Assembly: GCF_003672135.1 (NCBI RefSeq)
Contig: NC_039506.1
Location: forward strand, 18,260,497-18,324,496
Direction of reading: 5' to 3'
DNA: 64,000 nt
Origin: Ooceraea biroi
Lineage: Eukaryota > Arthropoda > Insecta > Hymenoptera > Formicidae
Below the pieces are notes generated by a model, which did no database searches, had not been told where the DNA came from, and saw only the letters and a program-made list of their open reading frames with translations. Every line of letters starts with the position of its first letter. Positions within the stretch are counted from its first letter, which is position 1. The position numbers and the translations under genes were made by a program. Shown piece by piece: positions 10,461 through 24,151 of the stretch.

Positions 10461-13400
10461 AGTCTGAAACGTTTGCTGATGTCACCATTAGTGCGCGGCC
10501 GGCTGGCTGGCTGGTCGGCAGCTTTCCTCGTTCAGTCGGCATTCTGATAACGTTTTTACGTGCGAGTCGGGCTATATCGCTCTAGGTGCATCACGCGCAA
10601 AATTTTTTAGTTACATACTGTTAATATTATTGTATTGTAATAGTTTACCCTTCTCTCTTTATTGTGATAAAATATATATGCGTAATAATAATAATATTAG
10701 ATTAACTATGTAATCTGGGTCTAGATCGTGATACAACTCAATGGAACGATTTTTATTGCTTATCCTGCTATACAATTAATATGACAAGCTATGTTGTGCT
10801 GTCATGCGTACGTGTTTAGTTTGATTCATCACCATCTAGAAATGACCCGAATTAATGAATGATCTAATAATAGCGCATTAATTATTAACAGATTTATCAC
10901 GATTGTCAATTAATATTTCACCGCGCGATTATGACAACTCTTGTTAATTTGTAATAAACAATGTTAGTTTCTTGACTAAAGTCCTGATGAAGATTACAAT
11001 GTGACACACGGATTTTACTGAGCAATCTTCTAATTATTTTCGTCACAATTCGATACAACAAATATTCGCGGTTAACGATATTAATATTAATATTAATTTT
11101 ACTTTGTGCTAGCGCGTTTTTCTGTAAGACATGTACAAATTATTGAAAGAACTTCCGATTGCATTGGATAGTCTTTTTTCCTTTCCCCTTCTTCTCTCTC
11201 TTCTTAGATGACAAGTAGCTTCTAAATTTGTGTTTTGCAAGCGGTCATGACGAAATATTCTGATAAATATTGTGATGACTGCTAAAGTCGAGAATTCGTG
11301 ATTGTGAATCGTTATTGCGAATAAAAAAATGGCGCCGGCACTGCTTTGTATAAATTATTGGAGTCGCAAGAACGAACTTCTGACTAATGCGGCGACCAAG
11401 CGTACGTGTTACAATCAAAGTTAAATAAGTTGCGTTTAGCAATAAAGCAATAGCAGGAGGAAGGAAAAATAAATATTTCAAGCTCGGAGCACGGCGACGC
11501 TTGCGTTTCGCGCGCGATGCATTGTTTTCAGTGCTGTAAAGAGGCCTCTTTATGCCCCTGGTTTCACGTTGCCTTCTTGTTCCGGGTTTTCAAGTGAGCT
11601 CATTACCTCAAGACGCTGGATCAATCGCTGCTCGCGTAATGTCGCGCTAACGCGCATAAATATCTTCGTTTGAGCTCGAGATTTCGCTCCTTGCGTCGAG
11701 AAAGCGACAATCAAAAGAAAAGAACAAAGAGATTTCATCCGATTGACTACTTGACTCTTTTTCTACGAAGGGTAGCATACTTGTTTTCGAAAAATGTGAC
11801 GCTGTTTCCGAACATCGAGTTTGAGGAAACCGTTTGTTCAGCAAACGCATTTATTCTGGAGTAACAAAAGTTTCATTTATTCAATAATATAAAATTGTGC
11901 GTAAATTATATCTATTAAAAAATCTATTAAATCTTTTAAAGTACGCACGAAAAGATTTTCTGTAAAAGCTGCGATTCTACAAAATGGCGTCAGCTAAGTA
12001 AACAGAATTTTTAATTGAACAAATTTGGCAACAGAAGACACAATAATGTATTAATTACTATAATAATAACTAGTTCTATATTTTATATACATGGTCCGTC
12101 TTCACATAAGCTTGACGCAAAACACGACCGTGGTTTTGATTAACTAAGCTTAAAATATTCTTTTTTAATATTTTCGAACATACGCGTGTAAAAGCAATGC
12201 GGAGATTATTAATCTAAAAAAATTAATTTATTTATTATTAATTATTAATTTGACACGGCATAAATGTTATCGATTTCGTATTTAATCCGCGCGGAATGAA
12301 TAGGAATGGAACTCTTTCCAAACCTAAAAAAAAACATTGTATATAAAGTGACGAAAACATTAATCAATCATAACTGCGTGCATTAACTGCGTGCATATCG
12401 CGAGGATCATGATAAATCGATTATGTTCTCAAAGCAAGGGAAAGAGTGAGAGAGAAAGAGACAGAGGAAGAGATCCAATTTGAGAGAAATCGGAAAATAT
12501 CGTATTTCATCCTGCGTTGTTTCCGTTACCATGGCGAGTGCTCGACAGCGTGAAAGTGATCGATATCGCGCGCAGGAGGAAATGCGACGCTCCTAAGTAG
12601 GAGTCCGCAACCAAATCGATTAATCAAATCTAGTTAGCCATTACGCGAAACGTTAGCCGGACCGTCTAATTCGGCCTGGACTTAATCCCGTTGTAGGGTA
12701 CCCTCGACAACGTGTATCGCGCGATCTCCCTCCCACAATTTCCCAAAGGGTACAGAACTCTCGAAAAATAATTACTTGCTCGGTGTCGTGGCTCGGTGCG
12801 CCGAATATCGGACGCTGCAGCTCCGCTCGTATATTCTCGGCTTGTTAGAAAATTTATAATGTAGCTAATTTATTAATAAATATATATGTGCATAAAATAA
12901 TCAAATATTTAAATTGCATTACTAATGCAAGTTTCAAATATTCTCAGAAAGTCCATATTCTTTGATTTTCTTGATTAATTCTTACTTGGGTGTAAAAAGC
13001 TTTAAAGTGTGCTCGTTTGGAAGTTCCGTGATCATGGAATGATCCGCGGATATCAGATGTTACATTCGTTACAGAAGTCAGAATTCTGTAGTAAATTCTG
13101 CAGCTTTACTCATCCATCCATCCATCAAAAGTACGATCAAAACCGAAATATCATTCACGTGAGATTTTTGAAATATTCTTTGCCGGAATAAAACCCAGAA
13201 TATCCTTTTCGCGAGTGTAATAATCCAGAATAAAATCCAACTACTCATGCAAGATCTTCGGAATAAAACGCAGCGTATTCTTGAAACGGCGCGCGAATAT
13301 CGGCCACAACATCCGTCGCAAAAGTCAGTACTTCGAAAAATCCGGAGAGCGGATTTCCCGACTCTATTCATCCACGTCCCATCAGTAGTATTACAATCTG

Positions 13401-15319
13401 GCATGAAGTAGGACTCGCGCACGAGGTCCTCGGAGTGTCCCTTTTCCGCGCAGGGTACAAAGTATTCTCGAACGATATCGCGGATATCGGACGTCCATCA
13501 TCGCGCACATCGCGGGACGTAACGACGATTCTCCCTCTGTGAGAGTGCCGCGAGTCCTCTCGTGCGTCGTCGAAACGCCGGAATAGTCGCATCCCTTCAG
13601 CGCGGCGCGTATTCACGCGCGCTTTACACGCGCTGGAAACCCCGAAGTGTATGTACACGTAGGCGCGACGATCGGGACGAGAAAGGGTGAGAAGGGCGGT
13701 AGCGGAGGTGGGATGGGGAGGGGACGTGACGTGACGAGCGCGCGGGAGAGGGGGGAAGTAGGTGCGAGCGTTGGAAAGCCCCGACACGCGCGCGCGGGGA
13801 GAGGGTGCCGTCACCGGTGGTGGTGTGTGATGCGGTAGGTTACGCTCGTCCGGCCGTGATGGTGTGCGTCAGCAGGCACACGCGGGAGGGGAGGAGGGGC
13901 GAGGGACGGAGAAGGGTGGGAGGGGATCACGGCCGGGGGGGGTGAGCGCGGGATGGTGGTTGCCGTCGGGTGGATGAGCGCGTGTGTTGCGCTGGCTGGC
14001 TGGCAGGCCGGTTACCAGGCAACCGGGCGATAAGGAGCGTTGGATGGCCAATGGCGGCCTTCAAAATACCCCCTTCGTCTAACACGGCTTGTTTCGCCCG
14101 CTTTCGTGCAAGCGGCTTTCGTAGAGCGAGACAGAGGCGAGCTTTCGCGCTTTAGTAGCTGTTAAGGCCTTAAGCATCGCGTCTTTGGACCGTTCGCTCC
14201 TTCTTCCCTCCCTCCTCGCCCCTTTGCCGTCCCCATCCGAGGTCGCCAGGGGGTCTCGGAGGAAGGCTCTCCCTCGCCCTCCCTCGTGCTTCTACTGATC
14301 TTCCGGTTAATTGATATTCTGATCTAATGCGTTGATGATGATGTTTCTTACCCAGAGGTGGAGCAGGCATAGAGGGAGGAACGTTCTTCGACGATTTGAT
14401 AGGTACCTCGAGCGTCAGAAGAAAGATAAAGAGGATCCACGTCTCCTAGTAGAGGAAATAGTTAACGCAGGGTTCTCGGGATGTTGAGTTTAAGATAACA
14501 TGTCCAGCGTGTCTGGCTTGCTGATTCATGATGCTTGAATAACATACTGATATCCAAACTGTTTGGATTGTAGGATTATGTAATGCATTTCGCGTTTACT
14601 GTGTCTGATATTTACGATGTAGGATCGGATAGGAGTAAAAAGAGTTTACATGCATTAAGACAGTTAACGATAATAACGATAGTTATTTGATCTAGCAATG
14701 ACAGGAGTTTTCTTATTAAGCTTTCTTTCTTCTCTCGTTATATTTTAAGAATATGTCTTTTAGGAACTTAGCATATTAATTGTCTCTTGTTACATCCAAA
14801 ATTATTATAGTTCATGCAAGAAGGTATCACAATTTTTACAAACCATTTTTTCGTGCAAACTTCAAGTTTACTTTTACCTCTTTTGTTTGGAAAAAGATAA
14901 TTTTTAATAAATTTCTGTTGTATACAGGATCATTCAAAACTCGTTCAAGATTTTTCAAGTCACGCAACAATAACAAGATAGCAATAAATAACGAGGATAG
15001 AACGGCTTACATTTTACAGATCGCGCCGTTAACTGTTTTCAACTTGGTGGCACACTCACAGTTGTTTACACGATACGAGCGCTGTACGAGTGTCGCAGTA
15101 CGCGTCTACTATCAGCTCAGAATAATAGGATTGCAGCTCGTGCGACCCGCGTCGCGCACGTTTTTGACGATTCCATAGCACTAAGGATCGAACCCGACAT
15201 TCCGCGCGACGAGAATCGACATCCCAAAAGGAAAAAGGGGGAAACAGAGAGTGAGTTTACATCCAGCAAATGGAAACGCGTGAAGTGTTACGAGCGAAAG
15301 GGGGAGGCGACACGACGCT

Positions 15320-15355
15320 GTCGTCGTCGTCGTCGTCGTCCTCGTCCTCGTCGTG
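15320..15355. repeat. TCG trinucleotide repeat
   Basis: Ten or more TCG/TCC triplets in tandem. On the minus strand they read as polythreonine in one frame, but no gene is evident, so this is treated as a microsatellite. Confidence 0.75.
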
Positions 15356-18300
15356 TCGTTACGTTGTCGGTGGGCCGTGTGCATGATGGTCCCGCGGGAA
15401 CGGTAGGAGGACCGTGGTAGCGCGTAGCACACCCCCGGGACTTCTTCTGCTACCACTTGTCCGCATTAAACCCCGGACACTAATCCCGAAATTTAATTTG
15501 GAAATCTTTTCAGGCGCGACTCGCCGTGCCGCGCCGCGCGCTGTGTACGCGCGGCGAAGACATTTTAAACCCGGGAATTACCCGCCCTTTTGTACGTGGT
15601 AATTGAAAATTCGTTTCCGCCCTTCCCTCCCTCCCGCCCGCCCAGCCTTCCTCTGTCTCTTTCTCTCTTTTTCTCTCTCCGTTCTGCCCTTCCTTCGCAG
15701 CCCGAAGAAGGGATAAATGGCCCTTTGTAAGGTGAACGAGCCAACACGATCGAGCGAGCGTCCTCGCGTTTCTCCCTCGCTTCTACTTTGTATCGATCGC
15801 GAAATATGACTTGACAAACGTAACGGGAAACAAATCGGCATTGGCTCGCAATTTATTTCGGGCTGGTTTCCTATTGACGATATGCTGTTCTTGTGTGATT
15901 TTCTTTTAAGAACAGATGACGTTAGCATGCCTCGTGATGTGCGACAACTGCACTTTGCCTTGTATTATAAAAGGGAGGCATTATAATGCTTGCAATAATA
16001 TAATTTCTGACGATATTGTAAAAGATGTATAATAAATAAAATAAAAAATACACACGTATACGAATAATGAAGAAACATTATTGGTGTATAAGAGTTAATT
16101 TAACAACGTACAAGTGTCATTGCGTGATGCATTGAGGTGAAAAGTATATCTTCTCTTTGCCAGAATTAAATTTAGAAAATGTTATGATATATACATACGA
16201 CGATAATATAACATGTAGACACATAAAATTCACGAAAAGATTATTGTAAGTTATTCGCAAATTTTATAAATCATGAATTAGCCATTTGTGATAAATTTAT
16301 CGCGCTAACAGATCCTGTCCGGACAAAATCGCATTACTCGCCGATTTTGCACGCTGCCGCTGACTTTAGTCACGCCTCACTGTCAACCCCTTACTTTTCC
16401 TGCTCGTACATAAAATCGGTGCAAATTCATTTCAATCCTGTATCCTTGCAACATGTAATTTTTTAGACAAATATTTTATATTTATATCGTACACATGTAA
16501 TATATTTCAACGTACTTTACGTTTAAAAACTGAAAAATTGTTAAAATATCTATTTATCACATCAGCGAATATTTCGCAACGTGATGAAATATTTTTATCC
16601 AAAAGCATCTATCAAACATAACAGATTTGCGAGAAGATTTATTATCAAACGATAGAGAAAAAGAGATATCAAAGAATGCTTTATATATTTATACCGTGAA
16701 TATCATCAAAATCGAAAGAGAGAAGTTTGAATTAGTCTTCAAGCAATAAATGTCGCATCGATGGGCAGTCCGAGTCCATCATTGGCGCCAATCGCTGAGG
16801 CACGCCTTAAAAATGCATCGAGCCGGGAATTATTTATAGGGCGCATGAAACGTGTAACGCGGTCGTTTACATAGTCGGCGGGGCGAATGGAGCGTATTCG
16901 AGCGTAGTCGAAGTCTAGATACATCCCGAGGGATGTTTCGGTAGATTAGGGGTCCTCCACCCTGCCGGTTCCACTGCACCACGCTACGGCGTGTACGACA
17001 CTTGTAACGGACCAGCCGGCGGCTCTGAGGGTAAACTGCTAATGCTTTCGCGATGTTTTTGGGGTCGAATTAATTTGGTCGGCTCGATCGTCGGGTTCTC
17101 TGGAGAGTCACACGCCGGGGCCCTGCGATTTTTTTCTTTCGCGTCCGATTAATCCGGCGTTAAGTACGTCACGACAGGGGTAAGCTTCGCGCGGTGATGT
17201 ATGTCCCGTCGAGACAAGTAGAAGATAATGAATCGATTTTAACATTTGTCTCGAACGTTCCCGAGGCTCTAATACAACCCCCTAAAACGTTGGAAATTGT
17301 CTTCTATTTTTTATGAGCTTTGCGATAAGTGATTCTGTTACTTGGAAGATTGGTATTGATGATCGTTGTGACAAGAAATTGAGTCTCTGGTAAAATTCGA
17401 GTAGTTATTACTTGTGTTTTCACATTTGTATTTTAGATATGAGATTAATATTATTTGTATTCAAAACTATCTGTTCGAAATAAGTTTCTTCGTTTTCGAT
17501 GATCTCTTGCTCTTTTTATATTATTTATTAATATTAAAATAATAATTATAATATATTTATAATTTTTATAATATTTATAATATTTTACTATAATGTTTGT
17601 TATAACAGTGTTATACATTGTAATACTAGTCGGTAACATTTACAACATCATCATTGAAACACTATCACTTTTGGATTCATATACGTATATCATGACAATC
17701 TTTCTATTAATTATCGGAAAACTAGATAAATGCTTTTTATTTATTTCTTATCGCGAAATATTACTCGATTCACGTTCCAGTATAGGGTAGATTTAATGAA
17801 TACGATGATTAATGAATACCAAACCGAGTAATAATAAATTCCAGGTTCCAACAAGCGATTCTCAGAATCTTCGACCTTTCTTAATCTCCAACATTTCATC
17901 TTAATTCTTCTCTTTTTTCTCTTAACGCAAAGTTCACACCTCACGTGCTTTCACGTGCGCAGCTCAGTTTATTCTTACTCTCGTGATGGTCATGCTTGAA
18001 ATTCGAATCCTCAAGAACAGTGTGAATATTGTGATGTCCGCGCATTCAAATGCCAAGCAGGGACAAAGAACGAAGTGTTGATTGCCCGAAAGCAAGGCAT
18101 TTTTTAGCGATGTTCTTGAAGCTCGTGCTCTCGAGTGGTGAGTGAGAATGCAAGTGCAAGAGGATTCTTATTCGTTGTTTGTCATCCGCGACGTTACGTT
18201 ATCTCGTACAATAAACTTGAATGAGACAAGATTATTATTATATTAATTAAAAGCAAGAGAGTCACAAGTGCAGTCAAATAATTAGTTCGTTCATCTTGAC

Positions 18301-20752
18301 GTCTAAAGTTATATACAATATGTATATATAAAGTTTTTTTCACAAATTACTACTTTTATTAAAGTTTCCATCGTGCGATCTTCAATTATGTCATATAATT
18401 TGAGACAAATTTAAAAACACGCAGTAATAATTATTCTAGTCGGGCAAGGAAAATATCACAATTTTACAAGAGATCTATATAATATTCTAGAAGAGAAATT
18501 CAGTTTCAGTTGAAGTAAACCACACTTTATGAGTAAATTGTATCCGGTTGTAAATTTTCCAATAGATTTTTCAAATTAAGGTATTAATCCAAAATAATTG
18601 ACGCGGTACAGCTCAAGAGATCACAGAGGTATTGCAGATATCAAATAAAATTGTTACATTGCATTTAGAGAAATTTGGTAATGTGATTCGGTTCGATTTT
18701 GCTCCCGCAAAAATCAGAAATTATACTTATTATACAACTCTTTATTCTTTCCGAAAACGTCAAGGTCAAATAAAGTATTTTAGGACATCCTCAGCATCGC
18801 GCATCTGGAGTTCTTACTGAAGGGAATCTCCCACACATGCCTTTCTCTTAATCTTGCATTGGAAAACGGAGAGAAGCAAAAGGGACAATCGATCCAACTC
18901 GCACTGTCTTCTCGCTGGCAGGGGAATCAAATGGAGAAGATGAGATGCGGTTTTTAGCGAATCGCCTAACGGGGGAAACGAGAGAGGGAGGCTCCGGACG
19001 GCCGCGCGCTGACGCCTCGGCAATCCCCGAAATAAATTCACTTCCAGCACGTGTGCGGCTACCATAGGGCGCCCTTTATGTAATATACCAGCGGGGCGAG
19101 AGGAAAAGAGATACAGAGGGAAGACACAGGACTAGAGACAGCGAGCGGGAGAAAGAACTGCCGCGCTAGTCGGAAAAGGAAGGAGAAACTAGCTGGGAAC
19201 GAGGGAGAAGGCAAGGAGGAGGAAGAGAGCGAACAAGAGGGGAAGAGACGAGGAGACTGAAAGAGAAAGAGAGAGAGAGGTGGGGGGAAGGGGAAAGAGA
19301 GAGACAGGGCAACGCGGCTACCCCTTTCGACTGGGCAGTACCGGCATAAGTCAGGAATTCCTGGCACGCAGTATATTGCGCGGGGATGTGGAGGCGCGCG
19401 GCGGTTATAAGCTATAGTCCCAGGCGTGGCATGGCATGCACAGCCATTTACTTCATTATGTCATTAAGCTTAATGGCCCTGGCCCTAACACGACTCTAGG
19501 CTATAGCCACTTCTACAGTTCGTCCCCATTAATTCCTCTCACTCTCCCCGTCTCCTTCCGCCGCCGTCGCCACCACCACCGCCGCGACCATCTCCAGGGC
19601 CACCTCCTGTCCACCCACCGCGCCCACCGGCGGCTCTGTCGGGAGCTATCCTCGCGTCGGTCTCGCAATGAGCATCGACTTTACACCGATGACCGGGGAA
19701 ATTGTCCAGCTGTCCTGGAAAATTTAGTATCCCGCTGGAGTCGCGGCGACGCCAACGTGACGCTTGACGGTACTTATCGTGGACTTTTGTCGGAAAGCTT
19801 GCAGAAGTGAGCGGAAGCGGAAATGAGCTTCCGTGCAGAATGCATTACCGTTTGAGTTTTGCTGCACGAATTTTGTAGGAGGTGCATTCGTAGGAGGCTA
19901 GCTTCCATATTGATTGGAGGAGACTCAGTGGGAGGAAGTTCAAGTGGACCTAATATTGCGGGAGAAAAGGAGAATGCATAACGCGTCCATGGATCGAACC
20001 GATTATCTTTATGTTAATAATATTGTGCTATATAATTGCAAGTACAGGATAGGTCCTCCTAAAACAAATGCGAATTGTTAGGAGACTGTATCTATTATAA
20101 CATAGCTTTAGAGAAATTTGGAAATAAAAATGTGTCACTGTGCGTGGCCGTGCTGTGTATTCACTGGTTGGTTAGACAGCCCTTCTTCCGTTCGGATGAC
20201 CACTTATATACACTTATATACACTAGATGTCTTTCAAATTATCCCTGCTCCGATGAATCGAGACAATACCTATTAGATATTTGAATTCTATTTATCACGA
20301 CTAAATGGCAGGGGCATGTGTATGATAATTTATGTACATATGTATGAACATTATGTTCTCAGTTTAATGGAAAGGTCTAGATTCTTAACAGTTGTACGAT
20401 ATTTATATGTTATATATCAACGTTATATTTTCTAATTGAAGTGATTCTAATTGAAATAATTGAATAATGCTGAATATGGAATAATCATCTGTTGAATAAT
20501 AGGTCTTTTACAAATAACGTCATTAAATGCCGAACACCGAATGAACAGTCAATATACAAATTGAAATATTTTATGACTCAATAAACACGTGATTGTTTGG
20601 ATAGTGTACATTTGTATTTATTGTACCGTTAATATCATCATTTGGCTAATTGCTAAAATTAATCGTTCTATTAACAGGAGTGAATTTCTTGTAAAATACA
20701 TTACCAGCCTTTACTTATTAAAAAGTTGAATTTTATAAAATAATCTGTAGTA

Positions 20753-20990
20753 GGGTGAATGCACCGTTTGTGGCCATTGCGCCTATTTTGGCCATCTTCG
20801 TCTTTATTAAGATTTTCTAAGTTAGGGTTGGCTGTAGTGCGCAGCAATTTATATAAAATTGTGTAAGATATATTTATATATTCATTTCGCGATTGCTGCG
20901 CACTACAGCCAACCCTATGACTTAGAAAATCTTAATAAATGACGAAGATGGCCAAAATAGGCGCAATGGCCACAAACGGTGCATTCACCC
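20753..20990. mobile_element. Palindromic MITE, 238 bp, TA target duplication
   Basis: The two halves are inverted copies of each other. The left arm starts GGGTGAATGCACCGTTTGTG and the right arm ends with its complement, so each arm is about 97 nt with only a few differences (for example near the GACGAAGATGG segment). A short AT-rich spacer of about 40 nt separates them. TA lies on both sides (20751-20752 and 20991-20992), as for Tc1/mariner-type insertion. There is no coding capacity, so this is a non-autonomous element mobilised in trans. The arms are still close to identical, which suggests a fairly recent insertion. Confidence 0.85.
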
Positions 20991-23900
20991 TATGTCTGCA
21001 TTTAGAAGAATGCTTCGCAATTCACTTATTTTCATCTTTTGGAAGCAGTTTTAAATACGCAATTTAATACGCAAATAGATTTTAAGTACAATTAATTAAA
21101 TAAAAAATGCTATGCTTGTTAAGTATCATAATGAGCGCTAATCGCAAGCATGCTTAACGTCATATTTTAACGCACGTGATGAAAATAATTGTAATATAAT
21201 ATAATAATATATCACAATTATTATCAATTTACCCGTTTCAATATCTTACACGATCTCTTTTGAATTTTAATTTTATTTCTTCCATTCCTCCAGTTAATAA
21301 GGAATGGATACTTGTAAAACTCAATCATCATCTGCTACTCAATTTAACTAAACGAGCTTGTCGGCGAAGTCTCGTCGCGAGAAACTCCGAAAGTAGTTTG
21401 TCTCAACACGGCAGCACAGCGTCTAAAGGCATATGTAACGTTTCAGGAAAGTGTTGACTGCCGGCTGTTTTCGATGTAACTTTATATTTCTGAACTTGTC
21501 CTGCATATTTTGTTCGTTGGCGCCAGACAAAGTTACGCTTGCATATGTTGATCTAAACATAGTCCGCAGAGCCGTTGGGCACCGGCTGGAGTACAGGAGA
21601 AGGTAATATCATGGAATTCCATTTTGTTCTCACTGTTCTACGTCTTCCAATATTGGCAGAAACATGCAGCACGATGCATTAATTCGTAGAAAATTTAATG
21701 GTTTATATAACGCGGTGCAATTAAAGTAAGAATAATGATTTTTATGAAGTTGATATTTAAGTACATGGTGATAAAGCACGTTTAAAAAAGAAATAATTAT
21801 TATTTTATAATATGATAATTTTGATTATTACTTTAGTATTTGCTAATATTTTATAATTCGATTAAACTAAAAACACATTTTAATTGTGTTTTCAGTTTTC
21901 ATTATACACACATTAATATTTTAATATTTCTTCGAAAGTTTTATTTCAGAAACGCTGAACGCTTGTCGCTACATAATTCGCGTTTAGCTCCTGATCACGA
22001 CAAGCACAATTCTTACGAGCGTGAAGAATAATCCTGAAATATTTGGTACGTGTACAATACTTGCTTCGCGTACAATTTATGCCGACTGTCGTGATACTTT
22101 ATTTGAGGCAAGGCACGAAAGTTCTCTAATTTTGATAAGAGCCGCCCAACATAAGTACTACGGAAGAAATTTAACGATCGGTCTCGGACGAACTCCTCAA
22201 CAACGTCTCGTTGACTCCCCTCAAGATCAGTAAGAAGAGAGTCTAATTGTCCCTTCAAAGAGAGAGAACGAGCAGACCTGGTAAGCTTTAAAAATTCATG
22301 AAGCATCGAAGGAAGAATACATCTTCTATCGGAAACTCGGCAAAATTAGTACAATTAAATACGGGACTTAAATATGAAATCTTAGAAGAAGAAAATAGGA
22401 AAAAGTAAGACGGCACAGTAATAATTCGTATCGAATAATATCGAGATCGGTGATGTTGAGTCGAATTGTATCATAATACAGAAACGAGTCATGTGCAATA
22501 AATGTAAAAGAATGTAAAAAACATTAATAATTATACGCCATTTAATCGTTGTCAAGTGATATCGTCTCTATTAAATAGGTCAATAAAACCTCAGAGAGAG
22601 CATTATCGCAGATTTTTTATGAAAATTATACTCATCAACTAATTTATTTGTATTCGAAACGATTATTGATTCTCAACTAGATAATTCTTCCGATTTCCGA
22701 CGACCAATAGTCATTTAACGCTTCAATATTTAAAGCAATCAATGGCGGCATTACGAGTATTGCCATTTGGTAGCACTTGTAACGTCACTTATCGAGACAT
22801 CGCTACAACTCACTGAACTTTCATCCAATAGAAACAGATACATAGTCTCACTACACGCTTTTCTCACAAAGCAAAGTAGGTTAATACAAGATAACCGTCT
22901 CTCGCATGTACAGAAATTTTCACTCTTTCTTTATCTCTCCTAATTGAAAAGCATCCACGCACACGAAGGGTAACAGGTGTGCGAAGACGTGTGCCACCCT
23001 CGCGCGGCTTATTCGTACACGACAAACGTTCCACGCGGTGCATCCCACGAGGAAAAGCGAAAATATTACCATAATTTTTCCCGCGCCGTTACACGTATCA
23101 TCGCGCGCGCGAAAAATAAAGTTACCCGCGGACAGAGAGAGAGAGAGAGAAGGAGAGATCGTATAAATTTCTCGGAAATGCGTCTAGGGTAGATCCGCGT
23201 TCCCCATCCGTCCTTCTCACGGATCTGCCTCTCTCGTGCCCTCCGCGGTCCCTTCCCTCGCCGTTCCTCGCGCTCTTTCGCTCAATGGAAACGCGCCCAT
23301 CGTGGAAAATCGCGCCCGTGAAAAGGTGTGAATCTCCGGCCCTCGAAAGAGACGCGACAATGCCCATGGTGTGCCGGACGCACAATGAACCCTAAACCCA
23401 CAATGTAGTCACTGTATCCTGACGCGGGAGGGGGCGGCGGGGCAGAGAGGGGAGAGGAAGGGGGTAAAGTGGAGGGTCTTCCCTTCCTGCCTTGCTACCT
23501 TCGCCCGTAGTCCATACCCTCGTACCTTTCTTCGCGATTCCGCTTCGAAAAGTCGAGGATGCCACGGACGTGCTCTTGACGGCGCATTTTCAGGCGCGCG
23601 ATATTTATACGAGTCGCGTATCGCCTTTAAAGTGCTCCTCCGGCCCATGCAATGTAACCCAAAACTCACCGCGTGAAAAAATTTACCCCGACGCGCCCGT
23701 GCACAATGCCCGTGCGTCGCCCTACGATGCTCGTGCACGTCAAAATATTTCCCAAAGTGAGAACTCGTTACTTCCTCTCGTGTCTCCTTCCGCTGTGCTT
23801 CTTCATTTCGCCCTTGCCCGTCGCTCTTTAACGGATAAGTGTTGCATTGTAGGCAACATGCTGTTCAAATGCTCATGTGCGGATAAGAGTTTCGGGAAAA

Positions 23901-24151
23901 GAGGCACACGTTGTCGTGCCTTGAGAGACTGTGATGGATTAATAATTTCAAGAAGATGCATTAATTAATTTTGATGCATTAATTAACAGAGAAAGAATCT
24001 TGTATTAAGTAGCATTTACATGACGTATATCGACGTTAAATAATATTTAAATAATATTATGGAATGTAAACATTTTTCTTGTGAGTATCGCGCATACTTG
24101 CGTGTATGAAAACGCGTGTTTGAAAATTATATATTCTTTATACACATTGTA
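20991..24151 (-). other. Vsx intron 2, middle: no gene recognised
   Basis: AT-rich sequence (20990-22950) is followed by a CpG-rich block (22980-23830). A GA microsatellite occurs at 23131-23150. The direct repeat GATGCATTAATTA occurs twice at about 23955 and 23972. A 97-codon frame on the minus strand at 22306-22013 begins with ATG but shows no domain or splice context, and I do not call it a gene. Confidence 0.6.

Larger units (their letters stand above)
8954..20752 (-). other. Vsx intron 2, 3' half: no gene recognised
   Basis: This is intronic DNA directly upstream of exon 3 on the transcribed strand. It holds simple repeats, homeodomain-type site clusters near 9190 and 10250-10460, and several CpG-rich blocks (13440-14300, 15180-15560, 16740-17180, 18950-19730) separated by AT-rich sequence. 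The strongly purine-biased plus strand at 19085-19320 creates open frames on the other strand that I regard as compositional. A possible 94-nt exon at 14352-14445 is discussed separately. Confidence 0.6.

Noticed and set aside
14780..15178. 132-codon plus-strand frame
   Set aside because: Does not start with ATG, shows no domain and no transposon ends around it.
15181..15205. GGATCGAACCC on the plus strand, resembling a tRNA T-arm on the minus strand
   Set aside because: No A box, no acceptor stem and no anticodon arm at the right distance.
22013..22306. 97-codon ATG-led frame on the minus strand
   Set aside because: Reasonable composition but no known domain and no splice or poly(A) context. 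Frames of this length are expected by chance in 64 kb.
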